This document shows positions 6,519-14,934 of a stretch of DNA of 20,190 bases, in pieces. The notes below the pieces were generated by a model. The model saw only the letters and a list, made by a program, of their open reading frames with translations, was not told where the DNA came from and searched no databases. The stretch spans positions 1 to 20,190 of the forward strand of contig CALMFQ010000065.1 in the NCBI GenBank assembly GCA_937863215.1, read 5' to 3'. A program made the position numbers and the translations under genes. Source of the DNA: an uncultured Pseudomonadota bacterium (GTDB taxonomy: Bacteria > Pseudomonadota > Gammaproteobacteria > Burkholderiales > SCOH01). The number at the start of each line of letters is the position of its first letter. Position 1 is the stretch's first letter.

Positions 6519-7604
6519 ATGGCAAATAACCTGCTCGATTACGATCTCGATGGTTTGACCGAATATTTCGCGTCGATCGGCGAAAAGCCGTTCCGCGCCA
6601 AACAGGTGTTGCGCTGGATGCATCATTTCGGCGCCGACAACTTTGACGCAATGACCGATATCGCCAAGAGCCTGCGCGAAAAGCTGCAGGTGCAGGCGGA
6701 AATTCGCGTACCGGAAATGATCACCGGGCAGGAATCCGACGATGGCACCCGCAAGTGGCTGCTCAACGTCGGTGCCAGTAACGGGGTCGAGACCGTCTTC
6801 ATTCCCGACGACGGTCGCGGCACCCTGTGTGTATCATCGCAGGTGGGCTGTGCGCTGGAATGCACGTTCTGTTCCACCGGCCGGCAGGGCTTCAACCGCA
6901 ACCTGACTACGGCCGAAATCATCGGCCAGCTGTGGTGGGCCAACAAGGCTCTCGGCCGTGATCCGAAGGGTGAGCGCATCGTCAGCAATGTGGTGATGAT
7001 GGGCATGGGCGAGCCGCTGGCAAATTACGAAAACGTGGTGCGGGCGATGCGCATCATGCTCGAAGACAATGCCTACAACCTGTCACGCCGCCGCGTGACA
7101 CTGTCTACGTCCGGTCTGGTGCCGGCGATGGATCGCCTGAGAGACGATTTGCCGGTAGCGCTGGCAGTCAGCCTGCATGCGCCCAACGATGCGCTGCGCG
7201 ATGAAATTGTGCCGATCAACAAGAAGTACCCGCTGAAAGAGCTGATGGCGGCTTGCGTGCGTTATATGGAAAAAGCGCCGCGCGACTTTGTGACTTTCGA
7301 ATATGTCATGCTCGATGGCGTCAACGACACCGCCGAGCATGCGCGCCAGCTGGTGGCGCTGGTGCGCGATGTGCCGTGCAAATTCAACCTGATTCCGTTC
7401 AATCCGTTCCCGAATTCCGGCTATCAGCGTTCCGGTAACGATGCGATTCGTCGTTTCCGTGAAATTCTGCAGCAGGCAGGCTATGTTGTAACCACGCGCA
7501 AGACGCGCGGCGACGATATCGATGCGGCTTGCGGCCAGCTGGCCGGTCAGGTCGAAGACAAGACCAAGCGCCAGCTTCGGCGCATTGTGGAGATTCGTGC
7601 ATGA
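6519..7604 (+). CDS. rlmN: RlmN, dual-specificity 23S rRNA/tRNA adenosine-C2 methyltransferase
   Basis: Radical-SAM enzyme that methylates C2 of A2503 in 23S rRNA and of A37 in certain tRNAs, supporting translational accuracy. The radical-SAM CxxxCxxC is C111-C115-C118 in CALECTFCSTGRQGFNRN. The second mechanistic cysteine is C338 in DDIDAACGQLAGQ. The GMGEPLANY motif (SAM binding) and the SLHAPND segment are also present. The 361-residue product starts at the ATG at 6519, with AGGA at 6511-6514. The frame remains open further upstream but only inside ndk. The last bases ATGA are shared with the start of the next gene, so the two are probably translationally coupled. Confidence 0.97.
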   Translation: MANNLLDYDLDGLTEYFASIGEKPFRAKQVLRWMHHFGADNFDAMTDIAKSLREKLQVQAEIRVPEMITGQESDDGTRKWLLNVGASNGVETVFIPDDGRGTLCVSSQVGCALECTFCSTGRQGFNRNLTTAEIIGQLWWANKALGRDPKGERIVSNVVMMGMGEPLANYENVVRAMRIMLEDNAYNLSRRRVTLSTSGLVPAMDRLRDDLPVALAVSLHAPNDALRDEIVPINKKYPLKELMAACVRYMEKAPRDFVTFEYVMLDGVNDTAEHARQLVALVRDVPCKFNLIPFNPFPNSGYQRSGNDAIRRFREILQQAGYVVTTRKTRGDDIDAACGQLAGQVEDKTKRQLRRIVEIRA

Positions 7605-8344
7605 TTCTGCGCCGGATTGTCTGGCCGTTGCTGTGTTGTGTGGCGCTGGTGCAGACCGCCGGGGCCGATGAAGACAGGGACCTCAATCGGGCGAAAATTC
7701 ATACCGAACTGTCAACCCAGTATTTCCTGCGCGGCCAGTACGGTTACGCACTGGAAGAAGCGAATATCGCGATCAAGGCCAAGCGTGACCATGCCGCAGC
7801 CTATAACGTTCTGGCATTGATCAATGCCGAACTCAAGGAAGACGACGAAGCCGACAAGGCATTTCGCAACGGCCTGGACTACCAGCCGGCCGACTCCGAT
7901 CTGAATCACAATTACGGCTGGTTTTTGTGCGAGCGTGGCCGGGCCAAGGATTCGCTGAAATACTTCCGCGCCGCGCTGCGCAATCCTCTGTACGAGGCGC
8001 CGGAAAAGGCACTGGTCAGTGCCGGTGTGTGCTCGATGCGCAGTGGTGACTTTGATGGTGCGTTGACATTTTTCGACAAGGCGCTGAAGCTGAAGCCGGA
8101 TTACCCGCCGGCCTTGTGGAATCTGGCCAACGAAAGCTTCAGGGCCGGCAAGCCGGGCGATGCGCGCCGGTATCTGTCGCGCCTGAACCGGATTGCCGAA
8201 CCCACTGCCGAAGCGCTCTGGCTCGGGGTTCGGGTCGAGCGTCGGCTTGGTGACAAGGACGCCGAATTGGACTATGCCAATAAGCTGAAGAAGCAATTCC
8301 CCGAATCCAAAGAAGCAGCAGAAATGCTCAACGGACAGCCCTGA
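7601..8344 (+). CDS. pilF: PilF/PilW-type TPR protein of type IV pilus biogenesis
   Basis: This 247-residue periplasmic tetratricopeptide-repeat protein belongs to the PilF (Pseudomonas) / PilW (Neisseria) family. That family promotes outer-membrane secretin assembly or pilus fibre stability. TPR-like pairs run from about residue 30 to 215. The family-typical DSDLNHNYGWFLCERGR is near 105-121. The start ATG (7601) overlaps the rlmN stop by four bases, with GTGGAG at 7587-7592. The position between rlmN and rodZ matches other proteobacteria. An oddity: the signal sequence (MILRRIVWPLLCCVALVQTAGA) has no canonical lipobox. C12 is preceded by P-L-L and C13 by L-L-C, while A20-G21-A22 fits signal peptidase I. 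Family members are normally lipoproteins. The pilF/pilW name is used loosely. Confidence 0.85.
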   Translation: MILRRIVWPLLCCVALVQTAGADEDRDLNRAKIHTELSTQYFLRGQYGYALEEANIAIKAKRDHAAAYNVLALINAELKEDDEADKAFRNGLDYQPADSDLNHNYGWFLCERGRAKDSLKYFRAALRNPLYEAPEKALVSAGVCSMRSGDFDGALTFFDKALKLKPDYPPALWNLANESFRAGKPGDARRYLSRLNRIAEPTAEALWLGVRVERRLGDKDAELDYANKLKKQFPESKEAAEMLNGQP

Positions 8345-9273
8345 TGATGGATGCAGACGTAGTGGTGGAGAACGGCCCGGCCAGTGCCGGCTCGTTGTTG
8401 CGCAAGGCACGCGAAGCCAAGGGAATGAGCCTGGAGGATGTGGCGGGCAAACTCAAGTTGTCGCGTCGGCAGATCGAGGCGCTGGAGGCTGACAATTTCT
8501 CCGAATTGCCAGGGCTGACGTTTGTGCGTGGCTTTGTGCGCAATTATGCGCGCGTACTCGATATCGATCCTGACCCGATCCTGGCCTATCTCGATGCCGG
8601 GCCGCAAACACTGGCGCAGCTGCGCGCCAGCGACCCCCCGGCAGAGCCTAGGGCGCCGCAACTGGTCAAGTTGCCGCAACGTTCCGGCTATCTGCGCCCA
8701 CGGCGCGTGCCGGTAAAGCTGATTGCCGCTCTGGTGCTGGCTGCATTGCTGGCAGGCGGTGGTGCGTTGCTGGTGCACCAGTCCAGCCTCGAGCCGGAAT
8801 TGACGCTGGCGCCTGCCAGCACGCCGACTCCGGCTGTGGAAACAGCGAAACCGGAGCTGCCGGCTGAAGCGAATGCCGCTGCGTCAACGGCTCCGGCTGC
8901 ACCGGCAGATACTGCGGCACCGGCGGCTGCCGCATCCGGCTCAACCGTGGCTCCGGCGGTGGCGGCTCCGGCCGGTGAGGCTGCTGCCGGCACGACCGGT
9001 GCTGCCGCTCCTGTTTCCGTTGTGCCGGCATCCACCGGTGCGGATGGGGCAGGGCAGTTGCGCTTGACGTTCGAAGGCGATTCCTGGGTGGATATCCGCG
9101 ATGCCGACGGCAACAAGGTGGCATCCAAGCTGTACAAACCGGGAGCGGAAGATACGCTCAGTGGCAAACCGCCGTTCAAGCTGGTGATCGGCAATGCGGC
9201 GCAGGTCAAACTCTTCTATAATGGCCTGCCGGTTATCGGGGTGGCCATGTCAAAATCAATGTGGCGCGTCTAA
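8344..9273 (+). CDS. rodZ: RodZ-like cytoskeletal membrane protein
   Basis: Bitopic inner-membrane protein that links MreB to the cell-wall elongation machinery. Domains in order: a cytoplasmic helix-turn-helix (about 15-82, GSLLRKAREAKGMSLEDVA and FVRGFVRNYARVLDID), a basic juxtamembrane stretch, a transmembrane helix (about 124-144), and a periplasmic linker very rich in Ala, Pro and Thr (about 150-235). A C-terminal beta-rich DUF4115 domain (about 238-305, LRLTFEGDSWVDIRDADG) ends the protein. Its 309 residues compare with 337 in E. coli. The start overlaps the pilF stop by one base (TGATG). A second ATG directly follows, so initiation may be at 8344 or 8347. No strong SD is visible, which suggests coupling to pilF. 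Confidence 0.92.
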   Translation: MMDADVVVENGPASAGSLLRKAREAKGMSLEDVAGKLKLSRRQIEALEADNFSELPGLTFVRGFVRNYARVLDIDPDPILAYLDAGPQTLAQLRASDPPAEPRAPQLVKLPQRSGYLRPRRVPVKLIAALVLAALLAGGGALLVHQSSLEPELTLAPASTPTPAVETAKPELPAEANAAASTAPAAPADTAAPAAAASGSTVAPAVAAPAGEAAAGTTGAAAPVSVVPASTGADGAGQLRLTFEGDSWVDIRDADGNKVASKLYKPGAEDTLSGKPPFKLVIGNAAQVKLFYNGLPVIGVAMSKSMWRV

Positions 9274-9292
9274 AACTCGAATGATTTCAAGG

Positions 9293-9318
9293 GGCCGGCG
9301 CAATTAAGCGCCGGTTTT
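9293..9318 (+). terminator. hairpin with short T-run between rodZ and ispG
   Basis: A perfect 7-bp stem CCGGCGC (9295-9301) / GCGCCGG (9308-9314) with a six-base loop AATTAA is followed directly by TTTT. It lies 21 bases after the rodZ stop and ends 17 bases before the ispG start. Four T residues make it a weak or partial terminator. It may set the ratio of upstream to downstream expression or act as an mRNA stabiliser. Confidence 0.55.
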
Positions 9319-9334
9319 GCTAGCGGGCTGTATC

Positions 9335-10465
9335 ATGTTTCACGTAACCATTCCCCGGCGCAAAAGCCGGCAGATTCGTATTGGCAGTGTGCTGGTCGGC
9401 GGCGATGCGCCGATTTCGGTGCAGACCATGACCAATACCGAAACCTGCGACGTCGATGCCACCGTGGCGCAAATCGAGCGCGCCGCCAAGGCAGGTGCCG
9501 ATATCGTGCGTGTGTCGGTGCCGTCGATGGAGGCTGCCGAGGCGTTTGGCGCCATCCGCAAGCGTTCGCCGGTGCCACTGGTGACCGACATCCATTTCGA
9601 CTACAGGATCGCGTTGCGGGTTGCCGAGCTTGGCGCCGATTGCCTGCGTATCAATCCTGGCAATATCGGCCGTGAAGACCGCGTGCGTGCGGTAGTGCAG
9701 TCGGCCAAGGATCATGGCATTCCGATCCGTATCGGAGTCAACGCCGGTTCGCTGGAAAAGGATCTGCAGAAAAAATATGGCGAGCCGACGCCGCAAGCGC
9801 TGGTGGAATCGGCAATGCGCCATGTCGAAATCCTCGACCGGCTGGATTTCCACGACTTCAAGGTCAGCGTCAAGGCGTCCGAAGTGTTCATGGCGGTCGA
9901 AGCCTACAAGCTGCTGGCGCAGCAAATCGAGCAGCCGCTGCATCTGGGGATCACCGAAGCGGGCGGTTTCCGCTCCGGTGCGGTGAAGTCGGCAATCGGC
10001 TTGGGCATGCTGCTGGCACAGGGTATCGGCGATACCATTCGCGTATCGCTGGCGGCCGATCCGGTCGAAGAAGTGCGCGTCGGTTTCGATATCCTCAAGT
10101 CGCTGCATTTGCGCAACAAGGGGGTGAACATCATCGCTTGCCCGTCGTGCTCGCGCCAGGAATTCGATGTAATCAAAACCGTCAACCTGCTGGAGCAGCG
10201 CCTGGAAGACATTACCGAGCACCTCGACGTGGCTGTGATCGGCTGTGTGGTAAATGGTCCGGGCGAAGCCAGGGAGGCCGATCTCGGCGTGGCTGGCGGT
10301 AGCCCGAACCTGTTTTACGTCGATGGCAAACCGAGTCACAAGGTAGATGCCAACGACATCGCCGATGAAATGGAGCGCCAAGTGCGCGCCAAGATCGAAT
10401 TACGCCGCCAGCTCGGACTGGATCAGGCGGCTGCCGGCAAGATCATCCCGATCAAGCCGGCATGA
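9335..10465 (+). CDS. ispG: IspG, 4-hydroxy-3-methylbut-2-enyl diphosphate synthase
   Basis: Penultimate enzyme of the non-mevalonate (MEP) isoprenoid pathway. It is a [4Fe-4S] enzyme that reduces MEcPP to HMBPP, with flavodoxin as the usual donor in bacteria. The cluster ligands C269, C272 (ACPSCSRQEFD) and C304 (GCVVNGPGEA), with E311 next to the latter, are all present. The TIM-barrel motifs LVTDIHFDYRIAL, RINPGNIG and RIGVNAGSLE are intact. The product from ATG 9335 is 376 residues, close to the E. coli length. A TTG six codons upstream falls in the preceding hairpin and is unlikely. Only a weak purine-rich site (GCGGG near 9323) precedes the ATG. The stop is followed after 36 bases by hisS. 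Confidence 0.97.
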   Translation: MFHVTIPRRKSRQIRIGSVLVGGDAPISVQTMTNTETCDVDATVAQIERAAKAGADIVRVSVPSMEAAEAFGAIRKRSPVPLVTDIHFDYRIALRVAELGADCLRINPGNIGREDRVRAVVQSAKDHGIPIRIGVNAGSLEKDLQKKYGEPTPQALVESAMRHVEILDRLDFHDFKVSVKASEVFMAVEAYKLLAQQIEQPLHLGITEAGGFRSGAVKSAIGLGMLLAQGIGDTIRVSLAADPVEEVRVGFDILKSLHLRNKGVNIIACPSCSRQEFDVIKTVNLLEQRLEDITEHLDVAVIGCVVNGPGEAREADLGVAGGSPNLFYVDGKPSHKVDANDIADEMERQVRAKIELRRQLGLDQAAAGKIIPIKPA

Positions 10466-10501
10466 ACCGAAACACGAAACCAAGTAAAAAGACTGTATTG
10501 A

Positions 10502-11770
10502 ATGAGTAATCCGATTCAAGCCATTCGCGGCATGAACGACATCCTGCCGGAAGATTCGGTCTGGTGGCTGCGCTTCGAAGCCATTGTGCGCGAGTGGGCC
10601 GATGCCTACGGCTATCGCAACATCCGTACCCCGATTGTGGAAAAAACCGACCTGTTCGTGCGCTCTATCGGCGAAGTGACCGATATTGTCGAAAAGGAGA
10701 TGTACAGCTTCGAGGATTCGCTCAACGGCGACAAGCTGACATTGCGTCCGGAAGGCACCGCATCGTGCCTGCGCGCGGTGCTGCAAGCCAATTTACTGCA
10801 TCAGGGCCCGCAGCGCCTGTATTACACAGGTCCGATGTTCCGCCACGAACGGCCACAAAAGGGGCGCTACCGTCAGTTCCACCAGGTTGGTGTCGAGGCG
10901 CTCGGCTTCAATGGCCCGGATGTCGATGCCGAACTGATCCTGATGACGGCCGATCTGTGGCAACGTCTGGGTTTGCGCAACATTCAGCTGCAGCTGAATA
11001 CGCTTGGCTCGGCCGACGAGCGCGCTGCTCATCGCGAACAGCTGATTCGCTATCTTGAGGCGCATCAGGAGCAGCTGGACGAAGATTCGCGCCGCCGCCT
11101 GCACAGCAATCCGCTGCGCGTGCTGGATACCAAGAATCCCGAGCTGCAGGCACTGGTCGAGGCGGCACCGAAGTTGATCGATTTTATCGGTGATGCATCG
11201 CGGCTGCATTTTGACGGCCTGCAAGCCTTGTTGCGCCAGGCCGGTATCGATTTCGTCATCAACCCACGGCTGGTGCGCGGGCTGGATTATTACAATCTGA
11301 CCGTGTTCGAGTGGGTGACAACCGAACTCGGTTCGCAAGGCACTGTATGTGGCGGCGGCCGCTACGATACGCTGGTGGAGATGCTCGGCGGCAAGCCGAC
11401 ACCGGCCTGCGGTTTCGGTATGGGTATCGAGCGCCTGCTGCTGTTGATGCGCGAACAGGGGCAGGAACTGGCGCAGCCGGCGCCGGATGCTTACATTGCC
11501 TGCTTTGGCGACACGGCGACCGGATTCGCACTGCAGGCGGCGCAGGAACTGCGCCGGGCTGGACTGGCAGTACAGATGCACTGCGGCGGCGGCAGCTTCA
11601 AGTCGCAGATGCGCAAGGCCGACGCCAGCGGTGCCCGTGTTGCCGTCATCATCGGCGACGACGAGGTGGCAGCGCAGAAACTCAGCATCAAGCCGCTACG
11701 CGGCGAAGGTGCGCAGCAAACGCTGGCGTTGGCTGAAGCTGCGGCATACATAAGGCAAACAGAGGATTGA
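10502..11770 (+). CDS. hisS: histidyl-tRNA synthetase
   Basis: Class IIa aminoacyl-tRNA synthetase that charges tRNA-His. Its 422 residues match the usual size. Motif 2 is RHERPQKGRYRQFHQ at 114-128. The HisRS-specific catalytic arginine is R259 in LVRGLDYYNLTVFEW. Motif 3 is GFGMGIERLLLL at 304-315. A C-terminal alpha/beta anticodon-binding domain covers about 330-422 (DAYIACFGDTATGFA through KPLRGEG). The ATG at 10502 begins the family-typical MSNPIQAIRGMNDILP. No clear Shine-Dalgarno precedes it, which is unusual among its neighbours. The next gene starts one base after its stop. A second HisRS-fold gene, hisZ, lies 7 kb downstream. Confidence 0.98.
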   Translation: MSNPIQAIRGMNDILPEDSVWWLRFEAIVREWADAYGYRNIRTPIVEKTDLFVRSIGEVTDIVEKEMYSFEDSLNGDKLTLRPEGTASCLRAVLQANLLHQGPQRLYYTGPMFRHERPQKGRYRQFHQVGVEALGFNGPDVDAELILMTADLWQRLGLRNIQLQLNTLGSADERAAHREQLIRYLEAHQEQLDEDSRRRLHSNPLRVLDTKNPELQALVEAAPKLIDFIGDASRLHFDGLQALLRQAGIDFVINPRLVRGLDYYNLTVFEWVTTELGSQGTVCGGGRYDTLVEMLGGKPTPACGFGMGIERLLLLMREQGQELAQPAPDAYIACFGDTATGFALQAAQELRRAGLAVQMHCGGGSFKSQMRKADASGARVAVIIGDDEVAAQKLSIKPLRGEGAQQTLALAEAAAYIRQTED

Positions 11771-11771
11771 A

Positions 11772-12410
11772 ATGGCAGCATACGATCTGCAGGAACAGGA
11801 ACAGATAGCGAATCTCAAGGCATTCTGGAAAAGCTGGGGTACGCCGATCGTGGTCGCGCTGCTGGTGGGCGTGACAGCGGTGGTCGGCAGCAAGCTGTGG
11901 AACGGCCACAAGCAGAAGCGTGCCGAAGCGGCGTCGGATCTGTATGTCGGTATGGAGAAGGCGGTCAAGGCCGGCGATGCGGCCAAGTCCAGGGCACTGG
12001 CGCTGCAGCTGCGCAGCGACTACCAGAATACGCCGTACGCAGTGCGTGCGGCGATGATGCTGGCGCAGACGGCAATCGCCAGCAAGGATCTGAAAACTGC
12101 GCAGACCCAGCTGCAGTGGGCGTTGGACAATACGGCTGAAGACGATCTGAAGGATCTGCTGCGTTTGCGGCTGGCGGCGGTGCAGCTGGATCAGAAGCAG
12201 TATGCCGAGGCACTGAAAACACTCGAAAACAAAGCCGATGAAGCTTACCTGGCGCTGTTTGCCGATCTGAAAGGCGACATCCTGTTTGCGGAGGGCAAGA
12301 CTGCCGAGGCGGCCAAGTCCTATGAAATAGCCATCAACAAGGCTGACAAGCAATCGCCGTTGCACCAGCTCTTGCAATTCAAGGTCGATGCACTGGGAGG
12401 CAATAAGTGA
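11772..12410 (+). CDS. yfgM: YfgM/DUF2133 family TPR-like membrane protein
   Basis: Single-pass inner-membrane protein with a periplasmic helical-repeat domain. E. coli YfgM (now also named AncA) associates with PpiD and the SecYEG translocon and helps periplasmic chaperoning. The 212-residue product has the typical N-terminus MAAYDLQEQEQIANLKAFWK, one transmembrane helix (about 25-43) and helical repeats to the end (ALKTLENKADEAYLALFADL, GDILFAEGKTAEAAKSYE). The ATG follows the hisS stop by one base, with AGAGGA at 11761-11766 as ribosome binding site inside hisS. Its GTGA end overlaps the start of bamB. The neighbourhood hisS-yfgM-bamB-der is conserved and supports the name. Confidence 0.92.
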   Translation: MAAYDLQEQEQIANLKAFWKSWGTPIVVALLVGVTAVVGSKLWNGHKQKRAEAASDLYVGMEKAVKAGDAAKSRALALQLRSDYQNTPYAVRAAMMLAQTAIASKDLKTAQTQLQWALDNTAEDDLKDLLRLRLAAVQLDQKQYAEALKTLENKADEAYLALFADLKGDILFAEGKTAEAAKSYEIAINKADKQSPLHQLLQFKVDALGGNK

Positions 12411-13540
12411 AACATTGTCGCGCCTTGATGGTGGCCGGGCTGGCCAGTCTGTTGCTGGGCGCGTGCGCATCGACCGACAATGCGCCGATTCCGGCCCCGT
12501 TGCCCAAGATCACCGAATTTAACCAGATGGAGCGTCTGTGGCGTAATCGTGTCGGTGCGGCGGAAGAATTTGTCTTTGTTCCCTGGCTATCCGAAGCGGG
12601 CATTGTCTATGCGGTTTCGGCCAAAGGTGTGATCGAGGGATACGAATTTGCCGGCGGCAAGCAGGTCCTGACGATCAAGACCGGCAAGCCGGTGTCGGCC
12701 GGCGTTGGCGGCGACGATCAGGCGCTGTATGTTGGCACCGCCAAGGGCGAAGTGCTGGCCTATGGCTTCGATGGCAAGCCGAAATGGACTGCGCGCGTGG
12801 GCAGCGAGGTGCTGGTTCCGCCCAAAGCGGCGTCGGGCCTGGTACTGGTGCGCGCCAACGATGGCAGTGTCGTGGCGCTGGATGCACGCGACGGCGCGCG
12901 CAAATGGAGCTACCAGCGTTCCTTGCCATCGTTGACTCTGCGTGCTCAGGGGGCTGTGCTGGTCAGTGGGCGCAAGGTGATCGTCGGCATGCCGGGAGGT
13001 AAGCTGGTGGCGTTGAGTCTGGCGGACGGCGGAATCCTGTGGGAAGCGGCGATCGCGCAACCGCGCGGCGCCACCGAACTGGAACGCATCGCGGATATTG
13101 CCAGCAGCCCGGTTAGCGATGGTCACATGGTCTGTGCCGTCGCCTATCAAGGGCGTTTGAGCTGCGTCGATGGCGAAACCGGCAATCCACTGTGGGCGCG
13201 CGACGTCAGCAGCAGCTACGGTGTCGGCATCGATTTGCGCAATGTCTACGTGACTGACGAGCTGGGTGCGATTTCGGCGTTCGACAAGCAGAACGGCCGC
13301 AATCTGTGGAAGCAGGGCCGCCTGTATGCTCGTGCTGTAACTGCTCCGGCGGTGATGGGACGCTTCGTTGCCGTGGGCGATTACGAGGGTTACCTGCACC
13401 TGTTGTCGACCGAGGACGGTTCGTTTCTGAGCCGTGCCAAGACCGACGGTTCGGCGCTGCGCTTTGCGCCGCAGCCAACGCAGGAAAAACTGCTGGCGCA
13501 GACCGCCAACGGCGGGACTTTCCTTTTTGGAATCAAATAG
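12407..13540 (+). CDS. bamB: BamB, outer-membrane protein assembly lipoprotein
   Basis: Lipoprotein subunit of the BAM complex that inserts beta-barrel proteins into the outer membrane. The signal sequence ends in the lipobox LLGAC with the lipid-modified C20. The following residue is Ala, not Asp, so sorting to the outer membrane is expected. The rest is an eight-bladed beta-propeller of PQQ-like repeats, for example VVALDARDGARKWSYQRS, VALSLADGGILWEAAIAQ, DGETGNPLWARDVSSSYGV and SAFDKQNGRNLWKQG. The length is 377 residues (E. coli 392). The start is GTG at 12407, overlapping the yfgM stop by four bases, with a strong GGGAGG at 12395-12400. Confidence 0.97.
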   Translation: MKHCRALMVAGLASLLLGACASTDNAPIPAPLPKITEFNQMERLWRNRVGAAEEFVFVPWLSEAGIVYAVSAKGVIEGYEFAGGKQVLTIKTGKPVSAGVGGDDQALYVGTAKGEVLAYGFDGKPKWTARVGSEVLVPPKAASGLVLVRANDGSVVALDARDGARKWSYQRSLPSLTLRAQGAVLVSGRKVIVGMPGGKLVALSLADGGILWEAAIAQPRGATELERIADIASSPVSDGHMVCAVAYQGRLSCVDGETGNPLWARDVSSSYGVGIDLRNVYVTDELGAISAFDKQNGRNLWKQGRLYARAVTAPAVMGRFVAVGDYEGYLHLLSTEDGSFLSRAKTDGSALRFAPQPTQEKLLAQTANGGTFLFGIK

Positions 13541-13551
13541 TTTGACTGTTG

Positions 13552-13597
13552 TTCCGGCCCTCGCGAGGAGGCGGCAAACGTTGCCGTCCGGCCGGAG
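13552..13597 (+). promoter_or_regulatory. structured leader upstream of der
   Basis: TCCGGCC (13553-13559) pairs with GGCCGGA (13590-13596), extended by a G-U pair. Inside it CGGCAA (13572-13577) pairs with TTGCCG (13581-13586) around a three-base loop. The 8-bp palindrome CTCGCGAG lies at 13560-13567. There is no T-run, so this is not an intrinsic terminator. It ends four bases before the AAAGGT ribosome binding site of der (13601-13606). Confidence 0.45.
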
Positions 13598-13611
13598 ATG
13601 AAAGGTGTTGC

Positions 13612-14934
13612 ATGAAACCGACAATAGTATTGGTAGGTCGACCGAATGTCGGTAAGTCTACACTGTTCAATCGCCTGACCCGTACCCGTGACGCGATCGT
13701 TGCCGATATGCCGGGGCTTACCCGCGATCGCCATTACGGCACCGGCAAACTGGGCGGCAAACCCTATCTGGTAGTGGATACCGGCGGCTTCGAGCCGGTT
13801 GCCAAGGATGGCATTTTCCACGAAATGGCCAAGCAGACACTGCAGGCAGTGGATGAGGCCGATGCGGTGATTTTTCTGGTCGATGGCCGCAACGGCCTGT
13901 CGGCACACGACAAGGTGATCGCCGACCATTTGCGGCGCTCCGGCCGGCCGGTATATCTGGCGGTCAACAAGGCCGAAGGTCTGAATCTCGGCGTGATCAC
14001 TGCCGAATTCTTCGAACTTGGTCTGGGCGACCCGATCGGCGTTTCCGCTGCGCATGGCCTGGGGGTGCGCGAGCTGATCGATCTGGTGCTGGACGATCTG
14101 CCGGATGCGGGCGACGAGGAAAAAGAGGCGCTGCATCCGAAATTCGCGATTGTCGGCCGCCCCAACGTCGGCAAATCGACACTGGTCAACAGTATTCTCG
14201 GCGAGCAGCGGGTGATTGCATTCGACCAGCCGGGCACCACGCGCGACAGCATTTATATCGATTTCGAGCGCTCCGGCCGGCGTTACACCATCATCGACAC
14301 CGCCGGCATGCGCCGACGCGGCAAAGTGACCGAGGCAATCGAGAAGTTTTCCGTGATCAAGACGCTGCAATCGGTCGAAGATGCCAATGTAGTGGTGCTG
14401 GTGCTCGATGCGCAGCAGGAAATCTCCGATCAGGATGCCAGTATTGCCGGCTTTGTGCTGGAAACCGGGCGTGCGCTGGTGGTGGCAGTAAATAAATGGG
14501 ACGGGCTGGAACAATACAAGCGCGACTGGATCAAACGAGAGGTGGAACGCAAGCTCGGTTTTCTGTCGTTTGCCAAGCTGCATTTCATTTCCGCGTTGCA
14601 GGGGCAGGGAGTGGCGGCGTTGTTCAAATCGATCGATGACGCCTATGCGGCGGCAACGGCGAATCTGTCGACACCGCGTCTGACCCGCGTGTTGCTTGCT
14701 GCAGTGCAAAAACAGCAGCCGCCACGCAATGGCCTGCACCGGCCGAAAATGCGCTATGCGCACCAGGGCGGTGTCAACCCGCCGATCATCGTGGTTCACG
14801 GCTCCGGGCTGGATCAGGTGCCGGATAGCTACAAGCGTTATCTGGAGCGGTGTTTCATGGATTCGTTCAAACTGCAGGGAACGCCGTTGCGCATCCAGTT
14901 CAAGGTGTCCGGCAACCCGTTTGCCGAACGCTGA
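13612..14934 (+). CDS. der: Der (EngA), tandem-domain ribosome assembly GTPase
   Basis: Essential GTPase with two G domains followed by a KH-like domain; it acts in late 50S subunit maturation. The first P-loop is GRPNVGKS at 9-16 and the second, with the same sequence, at 182-189. Each domain has its switch II (VVDTGGFEP and IIDTAGMRRRG) and NKxD-type motif (VNKAEG and VNKWDG). The C-terminal KH-like part holds the family sequence PPRNGLHRPKMRYAHQGG. Its 440 residues are on the short side of the family range. The ATG at 13612 is chosen because AAAGGT precedes it by about six bases and it begins directly with the first G domain. The 21 upstream in-frame codons belong to the structured leader. 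Transcription is probably shared with bamB. Confidence 0.97.
   Translation: MKPTIVLVGRPNVGKSTLFNRLTRTRDAIVADMPGLTRDRHYGTGKLGGKPYLVVDTGGFEPVAKDGIFHEMAKQTLQAVDEADAVIFLVDGRNGLSAHDKVIADHLRRSGRPVYLAVNKAEGLNLGVITAEFFELGLGDPIGVSAAHGLGVRELIDLVLDDLPDAGDEEKEALHPKFAIVGRPNVGKSTLVNSILGEQRVIAFDQPGTTRDSIYIDFERSGRRYTIIDTAGMRRRGKVTEAIEKFSVIKTLQSVEDANVVVLVLDAQQEISDQDASIAGFVLETGRALVVAVNKWDGLEQYKRDWIKREVERKLGFLSFAKLHFISALQGQGVAALFKSIDDAYAAATANLSTPRLTRVLLAAVQKQQPPRNGLHRPKMRYAHQGGVNPPIIVVHGSGLDQVPDSYKRYLERCFMDSFKLQGTPLRIQFKVSGNPFAER

Noticed and set aside
9320..10381. A 353-codon minus-strand open frame opposite ispG.
   Set aside because: ispG is intact with all its cluster ligands; the antisense product is His/Gln/Arg-rich and has no motif.
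12407..12409. An ATG start for bamB further inside the gene (for example the Met at codon 8).
   Set aside because: The GTG at 12407 has an excellent GGGAGG at the right distance and gives the basic N-region needed ahead of the lipobox.
13560..13567. CTCGCGAG as a hairpin on its own.
   Set aside because: An 8-bp palindrome cannot fold on itself with a usable loop; it is only mentioned as part of the larger der leader.
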